A stretch of DNA of 21,414 bases from a virus: positions 1 through 21,414 of the IMG/VR virus record IMGVR_UViG_3300027784_000066. The stretch is one strand, 5' to 3'. Positions within the stretch are counted from its first letter, which is position 1. Each line of letters begins with the position of its first letter. This document shows, piece by piece, positions 21,307 through 21,414 of the stretch. The notes under the pieces are model-generated. The model made no database searches. It was not told the DNA's origin and worked only from the letters and a program-made list of their open reading frames with translations. The translations under genes and the position numbers were made by a program.

Positions 21307-21414
21307 TTTCGTCAGCTCCTTTATCTGCTTTACCCAAGTCACAATGACAAGCAAAGCAGTGCCACTTTGAGTTCATGTTGCCTATTTCATCTTCAACTGC
21401 TTCAACGTGTTTAT
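21290..21414 (-). CDS. C-terminal end of a small Cys/His protein (partial)
   Basis: The frame enters from the right edge and stops at TAA 21290-21292, overlapping the AbrB-type start by 17 bases. The 41 visible codons include NMNSKWHCFACHCDLGKAD and end ADEIGRSS. The HCFACH segment recalls CHC2-type zinc knuckles of primases, but too little is visible to say more. An internal ATG (MNSK...) could start a 28-residue peptide but has no good ribosome site. Confidence 0.5.
   Translation of the reverse strand, partial: KHVEAVEDEIGNMNSKWHCFACHCDLGKADKGADEIGRSS

Overview
This window is the structural half of a tailed-phage (siphovirus-type) genome or prophage, almost certainly from a low-G+C Bacillota (Firmicutes) host. 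The evidence is an A+T-rich sequence, strong AAAGGAG-type ribosome sites, frequent GTG and TTG starts, an AbrB/SpoVT-type regulator and head genes resembling the PBSX/Xkd group. Many virion proteins are rich in Asp and Glu, which would fit a salt-adapted host, but that is weak inference. No integrase, lysis gene, tRNA or replication gene is visible, so lifestyle cannot be decided.

Layout. From about 17.4 kb down to position 1, one long leftward (minus-strand) operon encodes packaging, head and tail in canonical order: small and large terminase, portal, MuF-type minor head protein with a C-terminal HExxH domain, a small unknown protein, an Ig-like protein, an XkdF-type prohead protease fused to a scaffold-like tail, major capsid protein, two tandem paralogous small proteins (one with a C2H2 zinc finger), head-tail connector, HK97 gp10-like neck protein, tail terminator, tail tube, two tail-assembly chaperone frames joined by a +1 or -2 frameshift, tape measure with 44-residue repeats, distal tail protein, and a tail endopeptidase/tip protein running off the left edge into what looks like a LamG-type lectin domain. 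Genes are packed with 1-4 nt overlaps or a few bases of spacing.

From 17.5 to 18.6 kb two rightward genes form the divergent arm: a 53-residue ribbon-helix-helix protein and a 285-residue Cys-rich protein whose C-terminus looks like an HNH domain without its catalytic histidines. A good sigma-70 promoter drives them, an inverted-repeat operator candidate lies between the divergent promoters, and two tandem terminators end the unit.

From 21.4 down to 19.2 kb a second leftward operon carries small early-type genes: an AbrB/zinc-knuckle fusion, a DUF5049-like protein, several unknown small proteins and a 27-residue membrane peptide. It ends in a hairpin at 19152-19188.

Between the converging ends of these two units lies a 652-bp gene-free stretch (18572-19223) with about 20 copies of GCCACA/TGTGGC in both orientations, arranged as nested palindromes, tandem 12-mers and a diverged 34-bp duplication, with a candidate internal promoter. 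It is the least explained object in the window: an origin, partition or packaging site, or a structured RNA, are all possible. A second genome-scale signal is the apparent complete absence of GATC from all 21.4 kb.
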